A stretch of 13,294 nt of DNA, taken from assembly GCA_964463655.1 (NCBI GenBank), contig CAYXDG010000088.1, positions 1 to 13,294 of the forward strand, in the 5' to 3' direction. This document shows, one piece after another, positions 7,437 to 13,294 of this stretch. The translations under genes and the position numbers were made by a program. Numbering within the stretch: the first letter of the stretch is position 1; each line of letters opens with the position of its first letter. Under the pieces are notes generated by a model. The model had not been told where the DNA came from, ran no database searches, and saw nothing but the letters and a program-made list of their open reading frames with translations. This DNA comes from Halothece sp964463655. GTDB lineage: Bacteria; Cyanobacteriota; Cyanobacteriia; Cyanobacteriales; Rubidibacteraceae.

Positions 7437-7627
7437 AATATTTGGTTCGCTTTTGGTAGTTCTACAATGTTGAATCGGGAATGAAACTAATTTGATTGCT
7501 AATTTTTTCGCAATAAATCTTGCCTAATGCAACTCGATCAGCTTAATTTTCTTATCGTAAACAAAAAGTTAAATCTTATTTAAAGAGAGCTTTAATTTTA
7601 ATAATTGTAACGTAGATTAAGTCAATT
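7437..7627. promoter_or_regulatory. AT-rich divergent control region, rel / PatD-like gene
   Basis: This 191 bp gap lies between two divergent starts and must carry promoters for rel (minus) and the PatD-like/ABC unit (plus). It is markedly AT-rich, especially 7500-7627. No convincing -35/-10 pair stands out. I looked for an NtcA site (GTA-N8-TAC), because patD in Anabaena is known to be NtcA-regulated, and found none. A weak stem, TAAAG/CTTTA, lies around 7580-7593. Confidence 0.4.
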
Positions 7628-7990
7628 ATGTTACCCCTTACTTATCGGGAACGTTATCAAGCCTTTTTAGAGAGGTTAAACCCCTTAGAGAGAACACTTA
7701 CGGAGGAGGTTGATCTTGCCACGTTAAAGCCTATTTTCTCCCAGTTACAGCAACAATTTCAAGGCGAGATTATGACGCTAACAGGAGAAGACCTTCCTAA
7801 AGAAACCTTGTCTCGTTGGCAATCTTCCCAAACTGAGATTCATCGCACCATGCGGTTGCTACAAAACGATATGATGTTTCTGGAAATGTCAAGAAGCAGC
7901 AACACTTCTCAAAAACGTCTCGCAACCGTGCGCGATCGAGTGGGACAATTAATTAACTTCGCCACTGTTTTAATCCAGAATGACGAGTAA
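7628..7990 (+). CDS. PatD-like small cyanobacterial protein
   Basis: A 120-residue, largely helical, soluble protein without signal peptide or membrane segment. The opening MLPLTYRERYQAFLERL, the central Gln-rich helix (about 38-50) and the segment Q68-T-E-I-H-R-T-M-R-L-L-Q-N-D-M-M-F-L resemble, from memory, the small cyanobacterial family annotated as heterocyst frequency control protein PatD. Homologues also occur in cyanobacteria that do not form heterocysts, where the role is unknown, so the name should not be read as proof of heterocysts. The start is ATG with no clear Shine-Dalgarno sequence. The stop overlaps the next gene by 11 bp (ATG at 7980), suggesting translational coupling with the ABC ATPase. 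The protein is certain to be coding by length, composition and coupling; the family name is tentative. Confidence 0.75.
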   Translation: MLPLTYRERYQAFLERLNPLERTLTEEVDLATLKPIFSQLQQQFQGEIMTLTGEDLPKETLSRWQSSQTEIHRTMRLLQNDMMFLEMSRSSNTSQKRLATVRDRVGQLINFATVLIQNDE

Positions 7991-9635
7991 CAAAATGTCT
8001 GATGCTTTACTAACTTTGAAGCACTTAACCGTTAGCTATGCCAGTAAGTCTGCTTCTAGTGTAACAACTGCAGTTGATGATGTCTCCCTTTCCTTAAAAG
8101 CAGGGGAACGGTTAGGATTAGTGGGAGAGTCTGGCTGTGGAAAGTCCACATTAGGACGTGCTGCGATGGGATTATTGTCTAATGCGATTGTCCAAGGAGA
8201 GTTAAACTTTCAGGGAGAATTGATTGTCGAAATGTCTCCGCAACGGTTAAGAAAGTTTCGCGGTGAGGCGGTTTCTTTGGTGTTTCAAGACCCCATGACC
8301 CGCTTAAATCCTCTGATGACTATTGGCAATCATTGCTTAGAAACCATTCAAGCTCATCGTTCTCAATTATCTCATCAAGACGCAAAAAAAAGCGCGATCG
8401 CTGCGTTAGAATCAGTGAAAATTCCCGCCGAACGCTGGTCGCAATATCCCCATGAATTTAGTGGGGGAATGCGTCAACGAGTTGCCATTGCCTTGGCGTT
8501 ATTATTAGAACCCAAGTTAATTATTGCTGATGAACCTACTACCAGTTTAGATGTTACCATTTCAGCAAAAATCTTGCAAGAGCTAACCCGCTTGTGTCTC
8601 GAAAAAAATGTTGGGTTGCTGTTGATTTCCCATGACTTAGCTTTAGTAGGAAAATACTGCGATCGGGTTGCAGTGATGTATCAAGGAAAATTAGTAGAAT
8701 TAGGAGAGGCGAAACAAGTTTTATCCCAACCTAAACATGATTATACCAAAACTTTATTAAACGCTGCGCTTCATTTTTATATTAATCCAAAACCCTTTTC
8801 ACAATCTCCAGAAAAGCAACCTCTTTTGCGAGTTAAAAATCTCGTTCAACACTACACCTTAGAACAAAATTTAATTCAACAACTGCTCAAACAAACGCCG
8901 AAAATTATCAAAGCTGTGGATGATGTTAGCTTTGAATTATTCCCAGGTGAAGTGTTTGGCTTAGTGGGAGAATCTGGTTGTGGGAAAAGCACTCTCTCGC
9001 GGAGTATTTTACAATTAGTTCGTCCCACATCTGGCAATGTTGAATTTTTAGGACAAGATTTAACCAGACTTTCGGAAAAAGATGTCCGTAACTTGCGTCG
9101 TCATATCCAGATGATTTTTCAAGACCCCTTAGCTTGTTTAAATCCTCTGATGAAAGTGGGAGAAAGTATCGCTGATCCGCTTTTTATTCATCATTTAGCC
9201 ACACCTTCAGAAGCGAAAGAAAAGGTCAAATACTTTTTAGAAAAGGTGGGGTTAACCCCTGTAGAAGAGTATTATCAGCGCTATCCGAAAGACTTGTCTG
9301 GTGGTCAACAGCAACGAGTTTCTATGGCGCGATCGCTGATTACAAATCCGCAGTTAATGATCTGTGATGAACCTGTGAGTATGTTAGACGCAACTGTCCA
9401 AACACAAGTATTAGACTTAATGCGATCGCTGAAAGAAGAGTTTAATTTAACTTATTTGTTTATCACTCATGATCTCTCAGTTGCCAGATTTTTATGCGAT
9501 CGCATTGCCGTGATGAGGGAAGGAAAAATTGTAGAATTGAAAGAGACAGAAGTCTTATTTAATTCTCCTGAACATCCTTACACAAAAACTCTTTTAAGTG
9601 CAGCCCCACATTTAAAAGCCATGACCCGTGAATAA
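7980..9635 (+). CDS. ABC transporter ATP-binding protein with two NBDs, peptide/opine-nickel type
   Basis: A 551-residue protein made of two fused nucleotide-binding domains, like DppD+DppF in one chain (GsiA/YejF type). NBD1: Walker A GESGCGKST at 49-57, signature SGGMRQRV from 161, Walker B LIIADEP at 180-186, H-loop H218. NBD2: Walker A at 330-338, signature LSGGQQQRV from 439, Walker B LMICDEP at 459-465, H-loop H497. Both carry the C-terminal PxHxYTKxLL motif (251-260 and 530-539) typical of the oligopeptide branch. All ATPase residues are intact in both halves, and the second D-loop is SMLD rather than SALD. It would energise import of di/oligopeptides or similar solutes at the plasma membrane, but no permease or binding protein gene is nearby. 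Start options are ATG 7980 (overlapping the upstream stop) or ATG 7995; the former is used here and the latter, MSDALLTLKHL, is equally credible. Confidence 0.93.
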   Translation: MTSNKMSDALLTLKHLTVSYASKSASSVTTAVDDVSLSLKAGERLGLVGESGCGKSTLGRAAMGLLSNAIVQGELNFQGELIVEMSPQRLRKFRGEAVSLVFQDPMTRLNPLMTIGNHCLETIQAHRSQLSHQDAKKSAIAALESVKIPAERWSQYPHEFSGGMRQRVAIALALLLEPKLIIADEPTTSLDVTISAKILQELTRLCLEKNVGLLLISHDLALVGKYCDRVAVMYQGKLVELGEAKQVLSQPKHDYTKTLLNAALHFYINPKPFSQSPEKQPLLRVKNLVQHYTLEQNLIQQLLKQTPKIIKAVDDVSFELFPGEVFGLVGESGCGKSTLSRSILQLVRPTSGNVEFLGQDLTRLSEKDVRNLRRHIQMIFQDPLACLNPLMKVGESIADPLFIHHLATPSEAKEKVKYFLEKVGLTPVEEYYQRYPKDLSGGQQQRVSMARSLITNPQLMICDEPVSMLDATVQTQVLDLMRSLKEEFNLTYLFITHDLSVARFLCDRIAVMREGKIVELKETEVLFNSPEHPYTKTLLSAAPHLKAMTRE

Positions 9636-9681
9636 GATTTATAACCAATAGCGATGGTGTGCTTACAATTCATTGATGCAA

Positions 9682-9695
9682 GGGAACCGGGAACA
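9682..9695 (+). repeat. Two-copy GGGAACN heptad
   Basis: GGGAACC and GGGAACA lie in tandem in the convergent gap between the ABC ATPase gene and queC (9636-9753). The unit resembles the GGGAACA heptads found in other cyanobacterial spacers. With only two copies, chance cannot be excluded. No terminator hairpin with a T-run is visible in this 118 bp gap for either flanking gene. Confidence 0.4.
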
Positions 9696-9753
9696 GCAAG
9701 CGCGAAACCCAACATTAACTGTAAGTGATCCTTTGAAAAAAGTTTTGTCTAAG

Positions 9754-10437
9754 CTAGATTTCTTCCTGTAAAAGCGGATCAGTTAATCCTAATTCATGAA
9801 AAGCATTTAATCGCAACTGACAAGAATCGCACACCCCGCAAGGTTTTTCTTCTCCCTGATAACAAGACCATGTTTTTTCCCAAGGAACTTGAAGCTGATT
9901 TCCTAATTGAATAATCTCTGTTTTTTTCAGATTAATCAAGGGGGTGACGATCGCGATCGAGTTTCCTTCTCGTCCTTGTTTTGTTCCTAATGTAAACACT
10001 GTTTGCATTGCCTCAATGTAGTCGGGACGACAATCGGGGTAGCCAGAATAATCTAACGCATTTACCCCCAAATACACCCACTGTGCGGAGAGTGCTTCGG
10101 CGTAAGCAAGGGCAAAACTCAGAAAAATGGTATTTCGTGCAGGGACATAGGTGATCGGAATCTGGCTTGTCATCTCTTCAGGAGCGCGGTTAATCGGGAC
10201 ATCGATCGCGCGATCGGTTAATGCTGATCCGCCCCATAATCCCAAATCAAACCTAACAATCTTCTGCGTCACTCCTGCGGATTGAGCAATTTGTCGCGCT
10301 GCTTCTAATTCTCGCTGATGACGCTGTTGATAGTCAAAGGAAAGAGCATAACATTCACAACCATCTGCTTGTGCTTGATAAAGGACAGTGGAAGAGTCTA
10401 AGCCCCCTGAGAGTAAGATTACTGCTTTTTCGGTCAT
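9754..10437 (-). CDS. queC: 7-cyano-7-deazaguanine synthase
   Basis: A 227-residue ATP-dependent enzyme that converts 7-carboxy-7-deazaguanine to preQ0, the precursor of queuosine in tRNA (and of deazapurine DNA modifications in some bacteria). The N-terminal PP-loop is VILLSGGLDSST (SGGLDSS at 10-16), which binds ATP. VPARNTIFLSFALAYAE at 98-114 and the GVNALDYSGYPDCRP segment at 124-138 are conserved QueC blocks. The C-terminal zinc site is C192, C200, C203 and C206 (CYQGEEKPCGVCDSC). Length is as usual. The start is the ATG at 10437; there is no strong Shine-Dalgarno sequence. No other queuosine gene (queD, queE, queF, folE) lies in the window, so the pathway is scattered. Upstream it is separated from the Bax inhibitor-like gene by a terminator, so it needs its own promoter in 10438-10504. 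Confidence 0.96.
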   Translation of the reverse strand: MTEKAVILLSGGLDSSTVLYQAQADGCECYALSFDYQQRHQRELEAARQIAQSAGVTQKIVRFDLGLWGGSALTDRAIDVPINRAPEEMTSQIPITYVPARNTIFLSFALAYAEALSAQWVYLGVNALDYSGYPDCRPDYIEAMQTVFTLGTKQGREGNSIAIVTPLINLKKTEIIQLGNQLQVPWEKTWSCYQGEEKPCGVCDSCQLRLNAFHELGLTDPLLQEEI

Positions 10438-10447
10438 GGTGATTCAG

Positions 10448-10501
10448 GCGATCGCATTGGACTGCTACTATTATCGTATCTTTGATCAGAAGTGCGATCG
10501 C
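10448..10501. repeat. Pair of HIP1 octamers upstream of queC
   Basis: GCGATCGC occurs at 10448-10455 and again at 10494-10501, the only intergenic pair in the window, with the second only four bases from the terminator T-run. HIP1 is a highly over-represented palindrome in many cyanobacteria. Its presence in the short queC promoter gap is a consequence of that abundance; a regulatory role is not known. Confidence 0.7.
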
Positions 10502-10504
10502 ATC

Positions 10505-10528
10505 AAAAAAGCACCCCATCGGGGTGCT
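10505..10528 (-). terminator. Rho-independent terminator of the Bax inhibitor-1 family gene
   Basis: On the minus strand a perfect 8 bp stem, AGCACCCC paired with GGGGTGCT around a three-base GAT loop (10510-10528), is followed by a run of T (10505-10509). It lies 24 bp beyond the stop codon of the membrane protein gene and upstream of queC. It is the clearest intrinsic terminator in the window. Confidence 0.9.
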
Positions 10529-10552
10529 GAAAGAGAAACCTGTTTTCTAGGA

Positions 10553-11281
10553 TTAGTCACGACTGCCAGTCAGAGCAAGCACTAAGCGTAAAATAAAGAT
10601 GAACAGGTTGATGTAAGTTAGATACATCGAAAGCGCTGCGGGAAGATATTGCTCATCTCTGTAGGTGCGGGGGAGGATATAAAAGTCAACCACAGCCACA
10701 CCAGCAAAGAGCAGTGTCCCAAAACCAGAAATGCCAATTTCTAGCCAACTCGGAGTGAAAACCCCAAAGAGACTAAATAGGAGTTGACCGACTAAAACCA
10801 CTAACAGTGCGATTACCCCTAACTGGACAGTTTTAGTTAACGCGATCCCATCTTCTTCCGACAGGTTAGAGCCAACGGAGCGAGCAACAATAAAAGTTGC
10901 GCCACAGCCTAACGCTGCGACTCCCACAGCGCCAACCCCAGCACTGCTGCTGAGAGCGACAAAAATTAAGCCACTGAGGGTGTAGCCTGATAAGAGACTA
11001 TAAAGAGCTAATAAGGGCAGTGCGGTGCTGTTATTGCCATTTTCTGCAACGCCTCGCGCAATAAAAAACAGGACTAACTCGGCGATAATTGCAGCAATAA
11101 AGGTGGGCATAAATAATTGAGGAGCGTTGCTGATCACGCCTAACCCACCATAAGTTCCCACCGCCGTTAGGACTAACCCTCCCCCCAGATAAGGGAGAGC
11201 ATTAGAAATCACATTGGGTCCGACGATCGCGCTACCGCGACTTTCTTGGATGGCTTTGCGGAAGTTGTAACTATTACTCAT
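10553..11281 (-). CDS. Bax inhibitor-1/YccA family membrane protein
   Basis: A 242-residue integral membrane protein with about seven hydrophobic segments (near 29-50, 57-76, 88-110, 115-134, 151-172, 180-200 and 217-237). The C-terminal pattern VVDFYILPRTYRD...LSMYLTYINLFIFILRLV matches the Bax1-I signature. Members such as Bacillus YetJ act as pH-sensitive calcium leak channels and others interact with the FtsH protease. In YetJ-type proteins a di-aspartyl pair in the last two core helices forms the pH sensor. Asp199 corresponds to the first (the DTQ-like position), but the second, normally in YLDFINLF, is Thr222 here. The start ATG at 11281 has AAAAAGG just upstream. An intrinsic terminator follows the gene. 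Divergent from the MBL-fold gene with 261 bp between. Function in cyanobacteria is not established. Confidence 0.9.
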   Translation of the reverse strand: MSNSYNFRKAIQESRGSAIVGPNVISNALPYLGGGLVLTAVGTYGGLGVISNAPQLFMPTFIAAIIAELVLFFIARGVAENGNNSTALPLLALYSLLSGYTLSGLIFVALSSSAGVGAVGVAALGCGATFIVARSVGSNLSEEDGIALTKTVQLGVIALLVVLVGQLLFSLFGVFTPSWLEIGISGFGTLLFAGVAVVDFYILPRTYRDEQYLPAALSMYLTYINLFIFILRLVLALTGSRD

Positions 11282-11542
11282 AGCCTTTTTTACCGTGTAA
11301 TCTCAACTGATACTTTATTGATTATTGTTACTGATCGCACCCGTAATGGGTAGTCGAGAAAACCGATATTTTTCTTAAGTTTCTTGCAGCAAACACCTGT
11401 TCTGCGGTTGGATTTAACCCAATTTGTCAAGATCACCCGACTAAGAATCATGAACCAATTGTTCCTCAAGAGTGATGTTGATAGAAAACTTCCTATGTTT
11501 GATTAAACTTAAGACACAAAACTTAACAATTACTTAAAAACT
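11282..11542. promoter_or_regulatory. Divergent spacer between Bax inhibitor-like and MBL-fold genes
   Basis: This 261 bp gap holds promoters for both flanking genes. Visible elements are a small hairpin ACCC-GTAAT-GGGT at 11339-11351, and three copies of ACTTAA at 11507-11512, 11521-11526 and 11532-11537 close before the MBL-fold start. TTGATA at 11478-11483 is 17 bp upstream of GATTAA at 11501-11506, a weak promoter candidate for the plus-strand gene. I see no small ORF or RNA gene in it. Confidence 0.4.
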
Positions 11543-12322
11543 ATGCAGTTAACATATTTTGGCGCAAACAGTTGGCTTTGGCAATGGGAAGACCAAAACA
11601 TCTTGGTTGACCCTTGGCTAGTGGGCGATCTGGTTTTTGGCAACTTAACATGGCTTTTCCGAGGGACTCGTCGGGAAAATCTCCCAAAATTGCCAGAACG
11701 CATTGATTTGATTTTGCTTTCCCAAGGACTCGAAGATCATGCCCATAAACCAACTTTGAAAACTCTGAACAAGAGCATCCCTGTGATCGGATCGCCCAAG
11801 GCAGCAGAAGTGACTAAGGATTTAGGCTTTGAAAATGTCACCTCTCTCTCTCATGGTCAATCCTACACTTGGCAGGATCAGATTGAAATCCTTGCTTTGC
11901 CAGGAGCGCTCACTGGTTTAGAAAAAGAAAATGCTTTCGTGCTCACGGCTTTACAACGACAGCAACGGCTGTATTATGAACCTCATGGCTTTCCTCCCGA
12001 AGAAGTGAAACAATATGCCCCTGTTGACGTGGTGATTAATCCTCTGGTTAACTTAGAATTGCCCCTCGCTGGCCCGATTATCAATGGTCGAAACAGCGCG
12101 ATCGAGCTTGCCCAGTGGTTAAAACCGCAAGCGATTGTCGGAACGGCATCAGGAGGAGACATTGATTATGAAGGAGTGTTACTATCCTTGCTGAAAACAG
12201 GAGGAAGTGTGGAGGAAGTGCGATCGCACCTCCAGCAAAACAATCTCAACACAGAAATCATTGAACCGCAACAAGGACAACCGATTACACTCCTTGAAAC
12301 ATCAACAGAAGTGAAACAATAA
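11543..12322 (+). CDS. MBL-fold protein with degenerate metal-binding motif
   Basis: A 259-residue soluble protein with the metallo-β-lactamase fold of the UlaG-like branch: MQLTYFGANSWLW, then ILVDPWLVGDL (about 20-30), then the motif region DLILLSQGLEDHAHKPTL at 55-72. The canonical HxHxDH motif reads Q61-G-L63-E-D65-H66, so the first two metal-binding histidines are replaced while Asp65 and His66 remain; His68 is also nearby. Further on, YYEPHG (H148) and the block INPLVNLELP lie where later ligands occur in related proteins. Related proteins appear to be shared by cyanobacteria and plastids, as I recall it. The true activity, and whether it binds metal, are unknown. The start ATG has no Shine-Dalgarno sequence. 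tpiA follows 66 bp downstream on the same strand, so the two may be co-transcribed. Confidence 0.85.
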   Translation: MQLTYFGANSWLWQWEDQNILVDPWLVGDLVFGNLTWLFRGTRRENLPKLPERIDLILLSQGLEDHAHKPTLKTLNKSIPVIGSPKAAEVTKDLGFENVTSLSHGQSYTWQDQIEILALPGALTGLEKENAFVLTALQRQQRLYYEPHGFPPEEVKQYAPVDVVINPLVNLELPLAGPIINGRNSAIELAQWLKPQAIVGTASGGDIDYEGVLLSLLKTGGSVEEVRSHLQQNNLNTEIIEPQQGQPITLLETSTEVKQ

Positions 12323-12375
12323 TTTGGAAGCATTTCCCGTTGGGAGATAAACTAAGTTGTGCAAGATTATTAAAA

Positions 12376-12380
12376 AAGGG
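12376..12380 (+). promoter_or_regulatory. Ribosome binding site of tpiA
   Basis: AAGGG at 12376-12380 precedes the TTG at 12389 by eight bases. No ATG or GTG in frame lies at this place, so this site supports initiation at TTG. Confidence 0.55.
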
Positions 12381-12388
12381 TAAAGACA

Positions 12389-13117
12389 TTGCGAAGAATC
12401 GTTATCGCTGGTAACTGGAAAATGCACAAAACTCAAGCAGAATCCCTAGAGTTTCTGCAAAGTTTTCTCCCTCAACTGGAAAACACCGCAGAAGAGCGAA
12501 CAGTCATCTTATGTGCGCCTTACACAAATCTCGGTGTGATGTCTAAAAACTTACATGGCACACGGATACGTCTTGGCGCACAAAATGTTCACTGGGAAGA
12601 ATCGGGTGCTTTCACAGGGGAAATTGCTCCGAATATGTTAACAGAAGTCGGAGTGAGTTACGTGATTGTGGGACATAGTGAACGTCGTCAATATTTTGGC
12701 GAAACGGACGAAACGGTTAACTTCCGCGCTCGTGCTGCTCAAAAAGGAGGGTTAACGCCTATTTTATGTGTGGGAGAAAGTAAACAACAACGAGACGCGG
12801 GAGAAACAGAAAATATAATTACCAAGCAGTTACAAGCGGACTTAGTGGGGGTTGATTTGTCCCAGCTAGTGATTGCTTATGAACCAATATGGGCGATCGG
12901 GACAGGTGATACTTGTGAAGCAAGTGAAGCTAATCGAGTGATTGGTTTCATTCGCTCACACTTGAGCAGTGCTGATGTTCCGATTCAGTACGGTGGTTCA
13001 GTCAAACCCAATAACATTGATGAAATTATGGCGCAGCCAGAAATCGACGGTGCTTTGGTGGGAGGGGCAAGTTTAGACCCTGTAAACTTTGCTCACATTG
13101 TTAATTATCAAGCCTAA
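12389..13117 (+). CDS. tpiA: Triosephosphate isomerase
   Basis: A 242-residue TIM-barrel enzyme that interconverts glyceraldehyde 3-phosphate and dihydroxyacetone phosphate in glycolysis and the Calvin cycle. Catalytic residues are visible: N9 and K11 in AGNWKM, H96 in IVGHSERR, and E165 in AYEPIWAIGTG; the flexible lid follows at about 166-176, and the phosphate-binding YGGSVKPNN lies at 201-209 with GALVGGASL at 221-229. Length is normal for bacterial enzymes. The start is TTG: the frame begins only two codons before the conserved IVIAGNWKM block, the next in-frame ATG falls inside that block, and an AAGGG site lies eight bases upstream. The window thus carries two Calvin-cycle isomerase/epimerase genes, but rpe is over 9 kb away and is not in the same unit. 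Confidence 0.97.
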   Translation: MRRIVIAGNWKMHKTQAESLEFLQSFLPQLENTAEERTVILCAPYTNLGVMSKNLHGTRIRLGAQNVHWEESGAFTGEIAPNMLTEVGVSYVIVGHSERRQYFGETDETVNFRARAAQKGGLTPILCVGESKQQRDAGETENIITKQLQADLVGVDLSQLVIAYEPIWAIGTGDTCEASEANRVIGFIRSHLSSADVPIQYGGSVKPNNIDEIMAQPEIDGALVGGASLDPVNFAHIVNYQA

Positions 13118-13153
13118 TTCCCATAAGTCTTTTGCAATATTGAGTAACACCGC

Positions 13154-13182
13154 AGCCCCCAATTTTGGATAGGCTGGGGGCT
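13154..13182 (+). terminator. GC-rich hairpin downstream of tpiA, possible terminator
   Basis: AGCCCCCA (13154-13161) pairs perfectly with TGGGGGCT (13175-13182) across a 13-base loop, 36 bp after the tpiA stop. The following sequence is only loosely T-rich (TTACTTGTTTTCTT), so termination may be weak or the stem may mainly protect the 3' end of the message. Confidence 0.55.
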
Positions 13183-13248
13183 TCAGCAGTTACTTGTTTT
13201 CTTAAACAAATTATGCTATTGTTATAGATAGTTAGTAATTTTGAGGGG

Positions 13249-13294
13249 ATGACTGAGTTGATAACAACAAATCAAGCAGCACTTGGGTCTGGGT
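13249..13294 (+). CDS. Possible start of a further gene, cut by the window edge
   Basis: An ATG at 13249 opens a frame that stays open to the end of the window (15 complete codons, beginning MTELITTNQA). GAGGGG lies directly before this ATG, too close to serve it, but would be well spaced (about nine bases) for an in-frame TTG at 13258. TATAGA at 13223-13228 could be a -10 element. The fragment is too short to identify. Confidence 0.35.
   Translation, partial: MTELITTNQAALGSG

Noticed and set aside
7508..7627. NtcA site (GTA-N8-TAC) upstream of the PatD-like gene
   Set aside because: No match with correct spacing was found; near-hits lack the second half.
11541..11753. Minus-strand open frame antisense to the MBL-fold gene start
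   Set aside because: It overlaps a conserved N-terminal coding region on the other strand and would leave that gene's promoter gap unexplained.
12335..12345. TCCC-GTT-GGGA hairpin between the MBL-fold gene and tpiA as a terminator
   Set aside because: The stem is only four base pairs and no T-run follows, so read-through into tpiA is more likely.
1..13294. CRISPR array, insertion sequence, tRNA or rRNA gene, integrase attachment site
   Set aside because: No regularly spaced long repeats, no transposase or integrase frame, and no recognisable tRNA or rRNA sequence was seen on reading through.

Overview
The window looks like chromosomal DNA of a cyanobacterium. The octamer GCGATCGC (HIP1) occurs at least 14 times in 13.3 kb. 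The gene set is typical: Calvin-cycle rpe and tpiA, a bifunctional Rel, an Rrf2 regulator beginning MELSCK, and a small PatD-like protein. Short heptanucleotide tandem repeats of the kind common in cyanobacterial intergenic DNA are also present. The species cannot be fixed from the sequence; a unicellular, moderately AT-rich lineage such as Halothece/Dactylococcopsis is a guess.

Layout. 1-149 is a leader ending in four AATAACN heptads that run straight into the ATG of a SWIM zinc-finger protein (150-962, +). A secreted subtilase-like S8 peptidase (929-2524, -) converges on it and overlaps it by 34 bp. Divergent from the peptidase is rpe (2611-3306, +), then, after a repeat-rich 94 bp spacer, an RlmD-type rRNA uracil methyltransferase (3401-4642, +) and an Rrf2 regulator (4717-5151, +). 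The (p)ppGpp synthetase/hydrolase Rel (5169-7436, -) converges on the Rrf2 gene with 17 bp between stops. Divergent from rel is a two-gene unit: the PatD-like protein (7628-7990, +), overlapped by a double-ATPase peptide-type ABC protein (7980-9635, +). Then come queC (9754-10437, -) and a Bax inhibitor-1 family membrane protein (10553-11281, -), separated by a strong terminator at 10505-10528. The right end holds an MBL-fold protein with a degenerate metal site (11543-12322, +), tpiA with a TTG start (12389-13117, +), a hairpin at 13154-13182, and possibly the start of another gene at 13249.

How the genes relate. This is mostly a housekeeping stretch: two Calvin/pentose-phosphate enzymes, RNA modification (RlmD for 23S rRNA, QueC for the queuosine precursor of tRNA), stringent response, and peptide or oligopeptide transport. 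I found no mobile element, CRISPR array, tRNA or rRNA, and no multi-gene system that is clearly new. The points most worth a second look are the S8 protein with Glu where the catalytic Asp is expected, the MBL-fold protein lacking two of the motif histidines, the Bax inhibitor-1 protein lacking the second sensor Asp, and the heptad repeats set against gene boundaries.
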